Source: Anaerolineales bacterium (GTDB lineage Bacteria; Chloroflexota; Anaerolineae; Anaerolineales; UBA11858). From it: DNA of 64,000 bases. The translations under genes were made by a program, and so were the position numbers. The stretch spans positions 1 through 64,000 of the forward strand of contig JANQED010000019.1 in assembly GCA_028278545.1 (NCBI GenBank). The letters are read 5' to 3'. This document shows, one piece after another, positions 26,623 through 35,120 of the stretch. Numbering within the stretch: the stretch's first letter is position 1; every line of letters starts with the position of its first letter. A model generated the notes under the pieces. The model saw nothing but the letters and a program-made list of their open reading frames with translations. It had not been told where the DNA came from and made no database searches.

Positions 26623-26644
26623 GTTAGACGCTGCCAGCAAAGTC

Positions 26645-28258
26645 CTAAAAGTCTTTACGTCGCAGTCGGCTGGTGAGGGCAACCAATGTCATGCCACCAA
26701 TTTCTCTCCAGGATGGTTCGATGGAAAAACTGGACATGTGTCGAGAAAGATCCTGCAAGACATGTTTTTGGGTCGCAATCAAGTGGCCGGCTGACATGAA
26801 TGATGACCAGATGATCGACTTTTCGACATTTTCAAAGCTCAATTGGTTGCCAAAGTTACCGCTGCCGGAGACGAACTCTTTGCCTTCTTCGTTGCCGCCC
26901 CAGGTAAGCCAGGGATTGAGCCACACGGCCGGAGGCATGTCGTTGATGGCGATGCCGCCATATTCCAGATCGGTGACGGCTTGTTCAACTGCACCGCGAT
27001 GATTATTTAGAGTATCCTCATCAACCACAATGCAAGCACCCAAGGTGCCCAGCAAGTTGTTGTTGCTGAACGCAACCGCTTTTTCCAGGAATGCACCAGC
27101 CTCCGCAGGCGTATCCAGGGCCACTTCGCCCACAACCTGGCAAAAGGCTTCGTTGTTGACGGCAAAACCGTCTTCTTCGACATCTTCAATGAACAAGAAA
27201 TCGGAGTTAGGGATTCTGCCGCCTTCTGGCTGGATAAGTTTGGCATCCGGATAGGCTTCCCGGAAGGCAGCAAAGGTCTTGTCCACATTGGGGTACCAAG
27301 TCGTGAAGCCCGGTGTTTGCTCGCGGATGGCCAATTCTAGGGCATCCAGGAATTCACGGCGCTGGGGCCAGTTCTTGGAGGTTACCAGGGTCTGCGCCCG
27401 GCCGCACACTGCGCCGCCATTGAGCTTACCGAAGGTCGCCAGCAACTCGGCATGATGTTCGATCTCGGCTTCCGTCCAGGGACGGTCACCCGGGACGATG
27501 ATGCAAGGGTTATTGCCACCGCACTCTGAAATAAATTCAGTATCGGTGGAAGCCATGATTGCCTTGGCCGCGGGGGCGCCGCCGGTAAAGTAGATCTTGG
27601 TCAGGCGTTCGTCCTTGACCAGGTCGCGACCGCTTTCGGGATCACAATAACTCAGGGCTTTGTATTCCACCAGGGGTTCGAATACCTTTTCCCAGACAGC
27701 ATCCACACCCACATTGACGTGATGGGGTTTGTGAATAGCGGTGCAGTTATCGATGAAAAGCGCCCGGATCATTTCAAAGGCTGCCGTGAAGTTGCCGGCT
27801 CCCAGGATGGCGATAATGCCGCCCTCTTTCTCCAAGGGATTGGTTTGTACCGGTTCACCTTTAATCCGTAAGATGGCCGTCTGGTCAGCATGTAGCATCC
27901 GGTCCATGGCGCTGCGGGGGAAAACATGGACGTCGTACAGATCATCGCTGACTTGCTCGATTTTGACCGGCTGGGGCATTTCCCCCTTGACCAGGGCTTC
28001 GTATACCTCGATGCTGGCAACCACATTGGTGGCAATCGGGGCAAGCCCTTGCATGGCTAATGCAACCATGTGTGCTTTGTCATCATCGTCGCGCTTCAAG
28101 CCGTGCATATCAAGTTCGGCCTGAAACAACTCGTCCTGATAGGTTTTCATCCTTTGCTGGATTTCTTTGAGGAATTCCAACTTCTTCTCGGCAGGTGTAT
28201 TCTGCCACTTGATCGGATCAACCCAATCTACAGCTTGTTTCGCGTTCATTTTGTTCAC
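26645..28258 (-). CDS. Aldehyde dehydrogenase family protein
   Basis: 537 residues. The catalytic Glu lies in ISECGGNNPC (about 240) and the catalytic Cys in NGGAVCGRAQ (about 285), with FTGGAPAAK (about 224) as the NAD(P)-binding turn. It should oxidise an aldehyde to the acid using NAD(P)+. An N-terminal region of about 120 residues before the canonical fold (KEIQQRMKTYQDELFQAEL) is longer than in ordinary aldehyde dehydrogenases and recalls acyl-reductase-like members. It starts 11 bases after the SDR gene, so the pair forms an operon, divergent from an AraC regulator; an alcohol-to-acid route is a reasonable inference. Substrate unknown. Confidence 0.87.
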   Translation of the reverse strand: MNKMNAKQAVDWVDPIKWQNTPAEKKLEFLKEIQQRMKTYQDELFQAELDMHGLKRDDDDKAHMVALAMQGLAPIATNVVASIEVYEALVKGEMPQPVKIEQVSDDLYDVHVFPRSAMDRMLHADQTAILRIKGEPVQTNPLEKEGGIIAILGAGNFTAAFEMIRALFIDNCTAIHKPHHVNVGVDAVWEKVFEPLVEYKALSYCDPESGRDLVKDERLTKIYFTGGAPAAKAIMASTDTEFISECGGNNPCIIVPGDRPWTEAEIEHHAELLATFGKLNGGAVCGRAQTLVTSKNWPQRREFLDALELAIREQTPGFTTWYPNVDKTFAAFREAYPDAKLIQPEGGRIPNSDFLFIEDVEEDGFAVNNEAFCQVVGEVALDTPAEAGAFLEKAVAFSNNNLLGTLGACIVVDEDTLNNHRGAVEQAVTDLEYGGIAINDMPPAVWLNPWLTWGGNEEGKEFVSGSGNFGNQLSFENVEKSIIWSSFMSAGHLIATQKHVLQDLSRHMSSFSIEPSWREIGGMTLVALTSRLRRKDF

Positions 28259-28269
28259 CTATATTCTTC

Positions 28270-29091
28270 TTATCTCAGCATCATCGAGAGCACTCGATCA
28301 AAGAAGCGATCCCCAAACCATTTGCGCATGAACATCAAGGGCTTAGCCATAGCGCCGACCGCATAGCGGGTTCGGGGTCGACTGGCCTTAATCGCTCTGG
28401 AGATCGTATTGGCGATCACCGAAGACGGTGATGATGGCATACTGCTTTCACCCTCCGCATTGCGAGCCAGGGCCTGAACAATGTCCTTGTACGCTCCCTC
28501 CATCGATTCAGGGGGCATCGTTGCGGCAACCACCTCTCCAAATTCGGTGGCGATCAAGCCCGGTTCGACGATGATCACGTCGATACCAAAGGGGGCTAAT
28601 TCGAAGCGCAGGCAGTCCGACCAGCCTTCCACAGCGTGCTTGGTGGCGTGGTACCAAGACCCCAGAGGGGTGTAAATTTTGCCGCCCATCGAAGAGATGT
28701 TAATAATCTTGCCTGCCTTCTTCTCGCGCATATAAGGCAGCACCAATTGGGTCAGCCAGGCCATCCCAAACAGATTGACCTCGAATTGGTAGCGGGCTTT
28801 ATCCAATGGGGTCTCTTCCATGGGGCCGTACTGTCCAAAACCAGCGTTGTTGATCAGGATGTCCACGCCGCCGTGTTTCTGTTTGATCTGCTCAACAGCC
28901 GCGACCATCTCATCTTCCTGGGTGACATCCATTCTGACTGGGACACCGCCCAATGCCTTGAGATCATCCATCTTTTCGACGCGTCGGGCAGCCGCATATA
29001 CGGTATAGCCCACACCAATCAGGGTCTTGGCAGTTTCCTTGCCCATCCCTGAGGAAGCACCTGTAATCAGCACTACTTCTTGTTTACTCAT
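28270..29091 (-). CDS. Short-chain dehydrogenase/reductase
   Basis: 273 residues from the ATG at 29091, chosen because it starts immediately before the Rossmann strand and follows AAGGAG; an upstream start at 29115 adds only RRRRK-type residues. The TGASSGMG glycine-rich NAD(P) motif is at about 11-18, ARRVEK follows strand 2 (basic residues favour NADPH), NNAG is at about 82, and the active site is Ser in NISSMGG with YHATK (Tyr-x3-Lys, about 151-155). It should interconvert an alcohol and a carbonyl compound. First gene of an operon with the aldehyde dehydrogenase. Confidence 0.92.
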   Translation of the reverse strand: MSKQEVVLITGASSGMGKETAKTLIGVGYTVYAAARRVEKMDDLKALGGVPVRMDVTQEDEMVAAVEQIKQKHGGVDILINNAGFGQYGPMEETPLDKARYQFEVNLFGMAWLTQLVLPYMREKKAGKIINISSMGGKIYTPLGSWYHATKHAVEGWSDCLRFELAPFGIDVIIVEPGLIATEFGEVVAATMPPESMEGAYKDIVQALARNAEGESSMPSSPSSVIANTISRAIKASRPRTRYAVGAMAKPLMFMRKWFGDRFFDRVLSMMLR

Positions 29092-29126
29092 TTTTCGTCT
29101 CCTTCGAACTAACAAATGTTGCTTTA

Positions 29127-29171
29127 TGATAAATAAAAATACTTTGCTTTATCAGTTATCATATTTGATAA
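29127..29171. promoter_or_regulatory. Cluster of four TTATCA/TGATAA half-sites upstream of the SDR operon
   Basis: TGATAA at 29127-29132, TTATCA at 29149-29154 and 29156-29161, and TGATAA at 29166-29171. The last two form a perfect inverted repeat with a 4-base spacer; the middle two are direct repeats 7 bases apart. They lie 36-80 bases before the SDR start in the region divergent from the AraC gene, a typical place for operator sites of that regulator. Confidence 0.45.
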
Positions 29172-29238
29172 TGACGAAAAAACGAATACATATATCTTCA
29201 AAAAGCTTGCACAATTCTTCGAAATGATGGGGTTTTGT

Positions 29239-29267
29239 TTGCTAAATGAGGGAAATCTTAGTATAAT
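29239..29267 (+). promoter_or_regulatory. Sigma70-type promoter of the AraC-family gene
   Basis: TTGCTA (29239-29244), a 17-base spacer and a perfect TATAAT (29262-29267). The expected transcript start is near 29274, just before a 33-base palindrome. Confidence 0.6.
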
Positions 29268-29278
29268 GCTGCTGTGAT

Positions 29279-29311
29279 AGACTTCCGAGGTTTTGAAGAC
29301 CTCGGAGGTCT
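29279..29311. repeat. 33-base near-perfect palindrome in the AraC-gene leader
   Basis: AGACTTCCGAGGT (29279-29291) and ACCTCGGAGGTCT (29299-29311) are inverted with one mismatch (a G-U pair in RNA) around TTTGAAG. It starts about 5 bases after the predicted transcript start and ends 29 bases before the start codon. It could be an autoregulatory operator, an mRNA hairpin, or a copy of a dispersed palindromic repeat. Confidence 0.55.
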
Positions 29312-29340
29312 GAGGAAACTCGTGTGAGCAAATTTGGAAA

Positions 29341-30228
29341 ATGAAAATGACCTATCAACAAGATCAATTCAAAAAGTTTGTTGACCTTATGGAGCAACAC
29401 TCCCCCCAGGAAGGCCCAAACTATAGCGCCATTGAAAATGTCGGCACCTTCAAGGCATCCACAACCCAGGGCAGACACCCGATGGTCGATCCTCCGGCTA
29501 TTTGGATTGTTGGCCAGGGGAAAAAGACCTGTTATGTGGGGAGTCGCAAATATGAATACTGCGCCGGAAATGTGGTGGTGATGTTTTATCCGATGGCGGT
29601 GGAATACGAAATCGCAGAAGCCAGCCCCGACAAACCCTACCTGGTCGCAGGTGTGGTCATCGACCTGGGCCGCATGGCCGATGTACTGTTACGGATTGAC
29701 CGCATCGAAGGCGGAGCGCCCAAACCTGTGTCTAGCGATCCATCGGGCATCTTTTCGATCCCCCTGAACGACAATTTGCTCAATCCATTCATCCGGTTGT
29801 TCGAAACATTGCCCGATCCCAGAGAAGCAGCCTTCTTAAGCGAATCTATCATCGATGAGATCTATTTCCACCTGCTGAGCAATGAGCGAGGCGGTGAACT
29901 CCGGCATCTCTTACAGCAACGGGGGGAGATTCAACGCATCTCGAAAGCGGTGCAGTTTATCCACCAGAATCTGGATCAACCGGTTTCCGTAGAAGGATTG
30001 GCGACCATGGTGCACATGGGGCAAACTTCATTTTATGAAAATTTCAAAAGGGTAATGCACATCTCCCCTTTGCAATACGCCAAATCGGTCAAACTGCATA
30101 GGGCACAAACGCTGATCAAAGAAGGCAAGAAAGCCAACGAAGCGGGCTACCTGGTCGGCTACAACAGCCCGGCCCAATTCAGCCGGGAGTACAAACGGCA
30201 TTTTGGCTTTGTGCCTTCGCAAACATAA
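29341..30228 (+). CDS. AraC-family transcriptional regulator
   Basis: 295 residues. The N-terminal half (about 15-180) is an AraC_N-type cupin sensor (PAIWIVGQGKKTCYVGSRKY). The C-terminal 100 residues contain two helix-turn-helices: VSVEGLATMVHMGQTSFYENFK (split, about 220-241) and NEAGYLVGYNSPAQFSREYKRHFG (about 267-290), the AraC signature. It should bind direct repeats and usually activates. It is divergent from the SDR/aldehyde dehydrogenase operon, which it most likely controls; regulators of this subgroup commonly neighbour alcohol or aldehyde oxidoreductases. Start could also be the ATG at 29347. Confidence 0.93.
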   Translation: MKMTYQQDQFKKFVDLMEQHSPQEGPNYSAIENVGTFKASTTQGRHPMVDPPAIWIVGQGKKTCYVGSRKYEYCAGNVVVMFYPMAVEYEIAEASPDKPYLVAGVVIDLGRMADVLLRIDRIEGGAPKPVSSDPSGIFSIPLNDNLLNPFIRLFETLPDPREAAFLSESIIDEIYFHLLSNERGGELRHLLQQRGEIQRISKAVQFIHQNLDQPVSVEGLATMVHMGQTSFYENFKRVMHISPLQYAKSVKLHRAQTLIKEGKKANEAGYLVGYNSPAQFSREYKRHFGFVPSQT

Positions 30229-30231
30229 GGC

Positions 30232-30249
30232 GAATAAATTGATTTATTC
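30232..30249 (+). terminator. Short AT-rich hairpin after the AraC gene
   Basis: GAATAAA (30232-30238) and TTTATTC (30243-30249) pair around TTGA, 3 bases after the stop. It has no G+C-rich stem and may be a weak terminator. Confidence 0.3.
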
Positions 30250-30337
30250 AGCTAAAGGCCCAAAACCTATTCCTTTTGATACTCACGAATGAACTCTCTT
30301 TCAACGCCCCCAGTCGTTCAAAGCGTAATATAAAACA

Positions 30338-30367
30338 AACTGATCCAAGGGTAAATTTGGATCAGTT
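30338..30367 (-). terminator. Terminator of tRNA-Arg
   Basis: AACTGATCCAA (30338-30348) and TTGGATCAGTT (30357-30367) form a perfect 11-bp stem. On the minus strand it is followed by TGTTTTATATT. It begins 13 bases after the tRNA 3' end. Confidence 0.7.
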
Positions 30368-30380
30368 CTGCTGACTTAAG

Positions 30381-30454
30381 TGCCCCAGGTAGGAATTGAA
30401 CCCACAACCTAGGCTTTAGGAGAGCCTTGCTCTATCCTATTGAGCTACTGGGGC
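30381..30454 (-). tRNA. tRNA-Arg (anticodon CCT)
   Basis: 74 bases folding as a cloverleaf: acceptor GCCCCAG/CTGGGGC with discriminator A, D stem GCTC/GAGC, anticodon stem AGGCT/AGCCT with loop CTCCTAA, variable loop of five, T stem GTGGG/CCTAC with loop TTCAATT. Anticodon CCT reads the arginine codon AGG. CCA is not encoded, unlike the tRNA-Pro at 57874. Confidence 0.95.
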
Positions 30455-30501
30455 AGGTGAAAAGATTATAGCATTCCGGAATATGCGCAGCAAGGCGCAC
30501 T

Positions 30502-31578
30502 TTAGTCCGGCAAGTCCAGCAGGGTGTAAACATCCACCAGGGAATCGCGCCCGTGCAGGTATTGGGGCCCAATGAACTCCACTTCGGCCTCAGGCACTAA
30601 GCGATAAGTGGCATCGCTGATCAAAATCTCCCCAGGCTTAGCGGTTTCTTGCAGCCTGCGAGCCACATTTACGGTATCCCCAATCACGGTGTAATCCATC
30701 AAGCGCTCAGAGCCGATATTGCCGACAATCGCCTCCCCTGAATGAATCCCAGCCCCCAAGCCCAACGGTTCCAGGAGTTGGTCTGGCACCTCAGCTTGCA
30801 GTCGCCGGAAGCATTGCTGCATATCCAGAGCAGTTCTCAGCGCTCGATAGACATCGTTCTCGCCGCTGATCGGCGCACCGTAGAACGCCATAATGGCATC
30901 CCCCAGGAATTTATCGAATGTGCCCTGGTTTTTGTATACCAACTCGACCATCTCATCGAAAACCAGGTTAATGATATCGACCACCTGAGGGGCCGGATGA
31001 GAGGCACTGAAATGGGTAAACTCGCGCAAATCCGCAAAAAGCACCGTTATTTCGCGAGTCTCCCCTCCTAATTTCAAATGCCGCTCTGGGTCTGTGAGGA
31101 TGATATCGGCAACTTCTTGATCGACGTAGCGGTTTAGCACCTGACGCAAGAGATCATTGCGGCTCTCGAGGTCATCATGCAAACGCTTCAGCCGCAGCAG
31201 AGAGCGTACGCGCGTGAGCAGCATGATTGAATTGAAGGGTTTGGTGATGAAGTCGTCAGCGCCGGCTTCGATGGCGTTCAGCTCCTCGTCTTCAGCATCC
31301 AATGCAGTCACAACCACCACCGGGATGAACTGGGTGTCTGGGTTGTTCTTGAGCATGCCGCAGAGTGCCAGGCCATCTATCTGCGGCATGCGGATATCGA
31401 GCAAAACCAGATCGGGATGATCCTCCTGAATGGCCTCCCAAGCTTGTGCGCCATTGACGACTGATTTGACGTTGCAACCGGCGTCCGTTAGATAAGTTTC
31501 CAATAAATCACGCACAAACCGGTCATCGTCAGCAATCAGGATATGGGGGGGATGAGGGAATTCTTGACGTAAATCCAT
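30502..31578 (-). CDS. Response regulator with class III adenylate/guanylate cyclase output
   Basis: 358 residues. The receiver domain (about 10-130) has ADDDRF and the phosphoacceptor in LVLLDIRMPQ (about Asp60), with TKPF (about 111-114). A short coiled linker follows. The cyclase domain (about 165-340) has the metal Asp residues in VLFADLREFTHFS and FLGDAIMAFYG, and the IGDTVNVARRL segment with the conserved Asn and Arg. It should make cAMP or cGMP when phosphorylated by an unknown kinase. It is a single gene; a minus-strand TATAAT (about 31618) gives a leader of about 30 bases. Purine preference cannot be decided by eye. Confidence 0.92.
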   Translation of the reverse strand: MDLRQEFPHPPHILIADDDRFVRDLLETYLTDAGCNVKSVVNGAQAWEAIQEDHPDLVLLDIRMPQIDGLALCGMLKNNPDTQFIPVVVVTALDAEDEELNAIEAGADDFITKPFNSIMLLTRVRSLLRLKRLHDDLESRNDLLRQVLNRYVDQEVADIILTDPERHLKLGGETREITVLFADLREFTHFSASHPAPQVVDIINLVFDEMVELVYKNQGTFDKFLGDAIMAFYGAPISGENDVYRALRTALDMQQCFRRLQAEVPDQLLEPLGLGAGIHSGEAIVGNIGSERLMDYTVIGDTVNVARRLQETAKPGEILISDATYRLVPEAEVEFIGPQYLHGRDSLVDVYTLLDLPD

Positions 31579-31715
31579 CGAGGTTCAGCAAAACACCTTT
31601 TTAGTGATCTGATTATACCCACAAAATCAACCCTCCGTTGGCAAATTAGCTGACACTTTTGTTATTTCGCGGGCCGCGGATATTCCCGCCATCCAGCAGC
31701 CAAAAATTCAGCTTA

Positions 31716-31755
31716 AAAAGAAAGCGCCCCTTCAAACTGGGGCACTTCGCTTTTT
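31716..31755 (-). terminator. Terminator of the sdh operon
   Basis: On the minus strand AAAAGCG and GCCCC pair with GGGGC and GCTTTCTTTTT around AGTTTGAA, ending in five T. It begins 8 bases after the sdhB stop. Confidence 0.7.
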
Positions 31756-31762
31756 GGAGAGA

Positions 31763-32464
31763 CTAATCCAGGCGAGACGTGGCGATGGCTTTCTTGACCT
31801 CACCAATCGCTTGGGTGACCTGGATTTCACGCGGACAGGCGTCGGTGCAGTTGAATATCGTGTGACAGCGGTAAACGCCAAACTGATCGTTGAGGATCTT
31901 GAGGCGCTCCGCCGCGGCCTGGTCGCGGCTATCGAAGATAAAACGATGGGCGTTGACGATAGCTGCCGGCCCAACATAGTCGCCATTAGCCCAAAAGGAG
32001 GGGCAAGATGTCGTACAGGCCGCGCACAGAATGCACTTAGTGGTGTCGTCGAACCGCTCGCGATCTTCAGGGCTTTGCAGTTGCTCCTTCTGAAGATTCT
32101 GCTCATCCCCGATGAAATATGGTAACACCGAGCGGAAATGATCGAAGAAGGGCTCCATATCGACGATCAAGTCTTTTTCGACCGGCAGCCCCAGGATGGG
32201 TTCAACGGTGATTTTCTTGCCGACATCTTTCACCAATACCTTGCAAGCCAGGCGGTTGACCCCATTGATGCGCACGGCATCCGATCCACAAACACCATGA
32301 GCACAAGAGCGGCGATAAGACAGTGTTCCATCCTGGTAGTCTTTTATATTTTCCAATAAATCTAAGACTCGATCCGTGCCTTCAGCCTCGACAACGAATT
32401 GATCGAAGTGCGGCTTTTTATCTCTCTCGGGGTTATAGCGGAAGATTTTTAGTGTGACTTGCAT
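31763..32464 (-). CDS. sdhB: Succinate dehydrogenase iron-sulfur subunit
   Basis: 233 residues, the usual size. The N-terminal plant-type ferredoxin domain holds the 2Fe-2S ligands in SCAHGVCGSDA and the later LACKVL. The C-terminal domain holds 4Fe-4S (CILCAACTTSC) and 3Fe-4S (CHTIFNCTDAC) ligands. It transfers electrons from the flavin subunit to quinone at the membrane anchors. It is last in the order sdhC-sdhD-sdhA-sdhB, 11 bases after sdhA. Confidence 0.97.
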   Translation of the reverse strand: MQVTLKIFRYNPERDKKPHFDQFVVEAEGTDRVLDLLENIKDYQDGTLSYRRSCAHGVCGSDAVRINGVNRLACKVLVKDVGKKITVEPILGLPVEKDLIVDMEPFFDHFRSVLPYFIGDEQNLQKEQLQSPEDRERFDDTTKCILCAACTTSCPSFWANGDYVGPAAIVNAHRFIFDSRDQAAAERLKILNDQFGVYRCHTIFNCTDACPREIQVTQAIGEVKKAIATSRLD

Positions 32465-32475
32465 GAACCTCTCTC

Positions 32476-34269
32476 CTAGTACACCCGTTTCTTCGGCTTG
32501 TAATTCGTTATAGTGACTGGCTTGTAGCGCAGTTCAACATCGTCATCATGCAGCCAGGCCATCGTGTGTTTCATCCATTTTTCATCGTCGCGCTCTTGAT
32601 AGTCATCGCGCGCGTGAGCGCCGCGGCTCTCCGTGCGAGCCAAAGCAGAGACCGTGGTCACTTCAGCCAGATCGAGGAGATTGCTCAACTCCCAGATGTT
32701 CAGCAGATCCGTATTATAGACCTTGCCCTGGTCTCCCACGCGCACCTCTTTGAAGCGCTCTTTCAACGTTCGAACCTTGTCCAGCGCCTCTTTCATGCCC
32801 GCTTCAACACGGAAAACACCGACATGATCGTTCATCACTTCCTTCATCTCTTTAGCAATGTCGGCGGCTTTCTCATTGCCGCTGCCGTTGCGCAAGCGGT
32901 CGAATTGTTCGCGGGCGAAATCGGCCGCGTCACCGGGCAGCGCTTGGAAGGAAGCCTCATTGGAGAACTCAGCCGCTCTCAAGCCGGCCTCTTTGCCAAA
33001 GACGACGATGTCCAAAAGCGAGTTTGTCCCCAGACGATTCGCGCCGTGCACAGACACACAAGCCACTTCACCGGCGGCGTAAAGCCCTGGCATGATCGTG
33101 TCCTTCTCATCGATGAACACCTCGGTGCGGGCGTTGGTGGGGATGCCGCCCATGGCGTAATGGGCCGTCGGCTGCACCGGCATTGGCTGTGTGACCGGGT
33201 CTATGCCCAGGTAGGTATGGCAGAAATCGATGATATCCGGTAGCTTGGCGAGAATCTCTTCGGCAGTCACCCTGAAGGGGGAGCCATCAGGCCGGGTGCG
33301 CCCATCGGACGCGGCGAATTTGTTGACCGTCTCGGGCGTGACATCCAGATATAGATAGCGCTTGCCACCAATGCCAAGCCCATCCTGCATCTCCAGGTAC
33401 ATTGCCCGGCTGACCACATCGCGCGAGGCCAGGTCTTTGACCGTGGGCGCGTAACGGTCCATGAAACGTTCGCCCTTGTCATTGAGCAGCACGCCTCCTT
33501 CACCGCGCACCCCCTCGGTGATCAGGATGCCCATGCGGTAGATACCAGTGGGGTGGAATTGGAAGGACTCCATATCCTCGGCGGGGATACCGCGCCGCAA
33601 GGTGATGGCAACGCCATCGCCGGTGTAAGCATAGGCGTTCGAGGTGACCTCCCAAACGCGGCCATGCCCGCCGGTGGCGAAGATTACTGCTTTGGCATGG
33701 AAGATATGCAGTTCGCCGGTCGCCAACTCAAGAGCAACCGCGCCCGCCGCAGAGCCATTGACCGTGATCAAATCGACCACGTGAAACTCATCAAAAAAGG
33801 TGACGTTATTTTTAATGCACTGCTGATACAGCGTCTGCAAGATCATATGGCCGGTGCGGTCCGCAGCGTAGCAGGCCCGGGTAACCGGTTTGCCAGTGAT
33901 GTTGTTGGTATGCCCCCCAAAAGGGCGTTGGGCGATGGTCCCATCCGAGTTGCGAGAGAAGGGCAAACCCATGTGCTCTAATTCATAGACAACCTGAGGT
34001 GCGGCCTCACACATGAACTCGATGGTGTCCTGGTCGCCCAGGTAGTCGCTGCCTTTGACGGTGTCGAAAGTGTGCCACTCAGGGCGGTCTTCTTCCGAGT
34101 TCCCCAAGGCAGCGCCGACACCCCCTTGGGCCGCACCGGTATGGGAACGCGTGGGGTATAGCTTGCTGAGTACGGCAGTGCTGGCCCCTTTGGAAGCGTA
34201 CAAGGCCGCCATGAGACCGGCCCCACCGGCCCCAACGATCAGTACTTCGTATTGATGTGTTTTCATCAT
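32476..34269 (-). CDS. sdhA: Succinate dehydrogenase flavoprotein subunit
   Basis: 597 residues. The FAD dinucleotide motif is GAGGAGLMAALYA (about 13-25), and the covalent FAD His is in PTRSHTGAAQGG (His43). Substrate and catalytic segments HPTGIY (about 243) and GGVLLNDKGERFM, and the late HGANRLGTNSLLD (about 395), are conserved. It oxidises succinate to fumarate on the cytoplasmic face. The C-terminal tail TNYKPKKRVY is typical of SdhA. It follows sdhD by 19 bases and precedes sdhB by 11. Confidence 0.97.
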   Translation of the reverse strand: MMKTHQYEVLIVGAGGAGLMAALYASKGASTAVLSKLYPTRSHTGAAQGGVGAALGNSEEDRPEWHTFDTVKGSDYLGDQDTIEFMCEAAPQVVYELEHMGLPFSRNSDGTIAQRPFGGHTNNITGKPVTRACYAADRTGHMILQTLYQQCIKNNVTFFDEFHVVDLITVNGSAAGAVALELATGELHIFHAKAVIFATGGHGRVWEVTSNAYAYTGDGVAITLRRGIPAEDMESFQFHPTGIYRMGILITEGVRGEGGVLLNDKGERFMDRYAPTVKDLASRDVVSRAMYLEMQDGLGIGGKRYLYLDVTPETVNKFAASDGRTRPDGSPFRVTAEEILAKLPDIIDFCHTYLGIDPVTQPMPVQPTAHYAMGGIPTNARTEVFIDEKDTIMPGLYAAGEVACVSVHGANRLGTNSLLDIVVFGKEAGLRAAEFSNEASFQALPGDAADFAREQFDRLRNGSGNEKAADIAKEMKEVMNDHVGVFRVEAGMKEALDKVRTLKERFKEVRVGDQGKVYNTDLLNIWELSNLLDLAEVTTVSALARTESRGAHARDDYQERDDEKWMKHTMAWLHDDDVELRYKPVTITNYKPKKRVY

Positions 34270-34288
34270 TACAACTCTCCAAAAGGCC

Positions 34289-34711
34289 TCAGGACGCCAG
34301 GATCACGAAAACGGATACCAGGATCATAAAAATCCACAGCAGGAAAATGAGCAACCGGATAATGCTTTGCCAGAACGGTTGCGAGATGTAGTCCTCTAAC
34401 ACCACCCGCAAACCATTCAGACCGTGGGTACCTCCAAAGAAGATCATCAAGAACTGCATGATCTGCCAGAATCCGTTGGCCCACCCCAGGGCCACATCAG
34501 GGATATTGCTGTCAAGCACGTGATTAGGGTTTGGGAAGAAGGTCCAGCGCATCAAGGTTCCTAAATCCATCTGGTAACGTGCCCCCATGATCAATGCAGC
34601 GGACATGCCGATAACTGCCAAAAAGAAAAAAGCCAGCCCGGAAACACGGGTGAATAAGAACATCAGATATTCAAGGTTCCAGCCTGGGTGAGGGATTTTT
34701 CTAGTTCGCAT
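34289..34711 (-). CDS. sdhD: Succinate dehydrogenase membrane anchor, second subunit
   Basis: 140 residues from the ATG at 34711, which has a strong Shine-Dalgarno (AGGAGG, 9 bases); a start at 34738 would overlap sdhC and lacks one. Three hydrophobic helices lie at about 20-42, 65-90 and 110-135. RVSGLAFFFLAV (about 24) matches the quinone-site helix of anchor subunits, and HGLNGLR (about 94) supplies a candidate haem b histidine. It partners sdhC to hold the catalytic subunits and reduce quinone. Confidence 0.87.
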   Translation of the reverse strand: MRTRKIPHPGWNLEYLMFLFTRVSGLAFFFLAVIGMSAALIMGARYQMDLGTLMRWTFFPNPNHVLDSNIPDVALGWANGFWQIMQFLMIFFGGTHGLNGLRVVLEDYISQPFWQSIIRLLIFLLWIFMILVSVFVILAS

Positions 34712-34730
34712 GTGATTACTCCTCCTGCTC

Positions 34731-35120
34731 TCACTCACCGGTGATCAACCGCTGGATCATAATGAAGATGGTCAGGCCATAAATAGGGATAAAGATCAAC
34801 CACTGCAGCCAGGTCATCTCCTTTTGATATGCCAACATGCGCGGCCACAGATCAAGAATGATGATGCGCATCCCATTGATACTGTGGTACAGCACTGAGA
34901 AGACGATGAACAATTGGAAATATACAGACTCGTAAACGATATTTATGCTAATCGCCCAATCACTGCCCATTTCTTGCGTGAAGAACGAAGCGATAACATG
35001 CAAGCTGACGAAGACGATCATACCCAGCCCTGAGATACGGTGAAGTATCCAGGCCAGCATGGGACCCCCGCCTTTGTATCTCAAACCTTGGAAAAAGCCG
35101 ACTTTCCGATCAAGCGCCAT
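34731..35120 (-). CDS. sdhC: Succinate dehydrogenase cytochrome b anchor, first subunit
   Basis: 129 residues, three membrane helices. AWILHRISGLGMIVFVSLH (about 23-41) is the SdhC signature with the quinone-site Ser/Arg and a candidate haem ligand; VLYHSINGMRII (about 86) carries a second conserved His. The Shine-Dalgarno AGGAGG is 6 bases before the ATG. It is the first gene of the sdh operon, divergent from the cytochrome bc operon, with a minus-strand TATAAT 55 bases upstream. Confidence 0.9.
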   Translation of the reverse strand: MALDRKVGFFQGLRYKGGGPMLAWILHRISGLGMIVFVSLHVIASFFTQEMGSDWAISINIVYESVYFQLFIVFSVLYHSINGMRIIILDLWPRMLAYQKEMTWLQWLIFIPIYGLTIFIMIQRLITGE

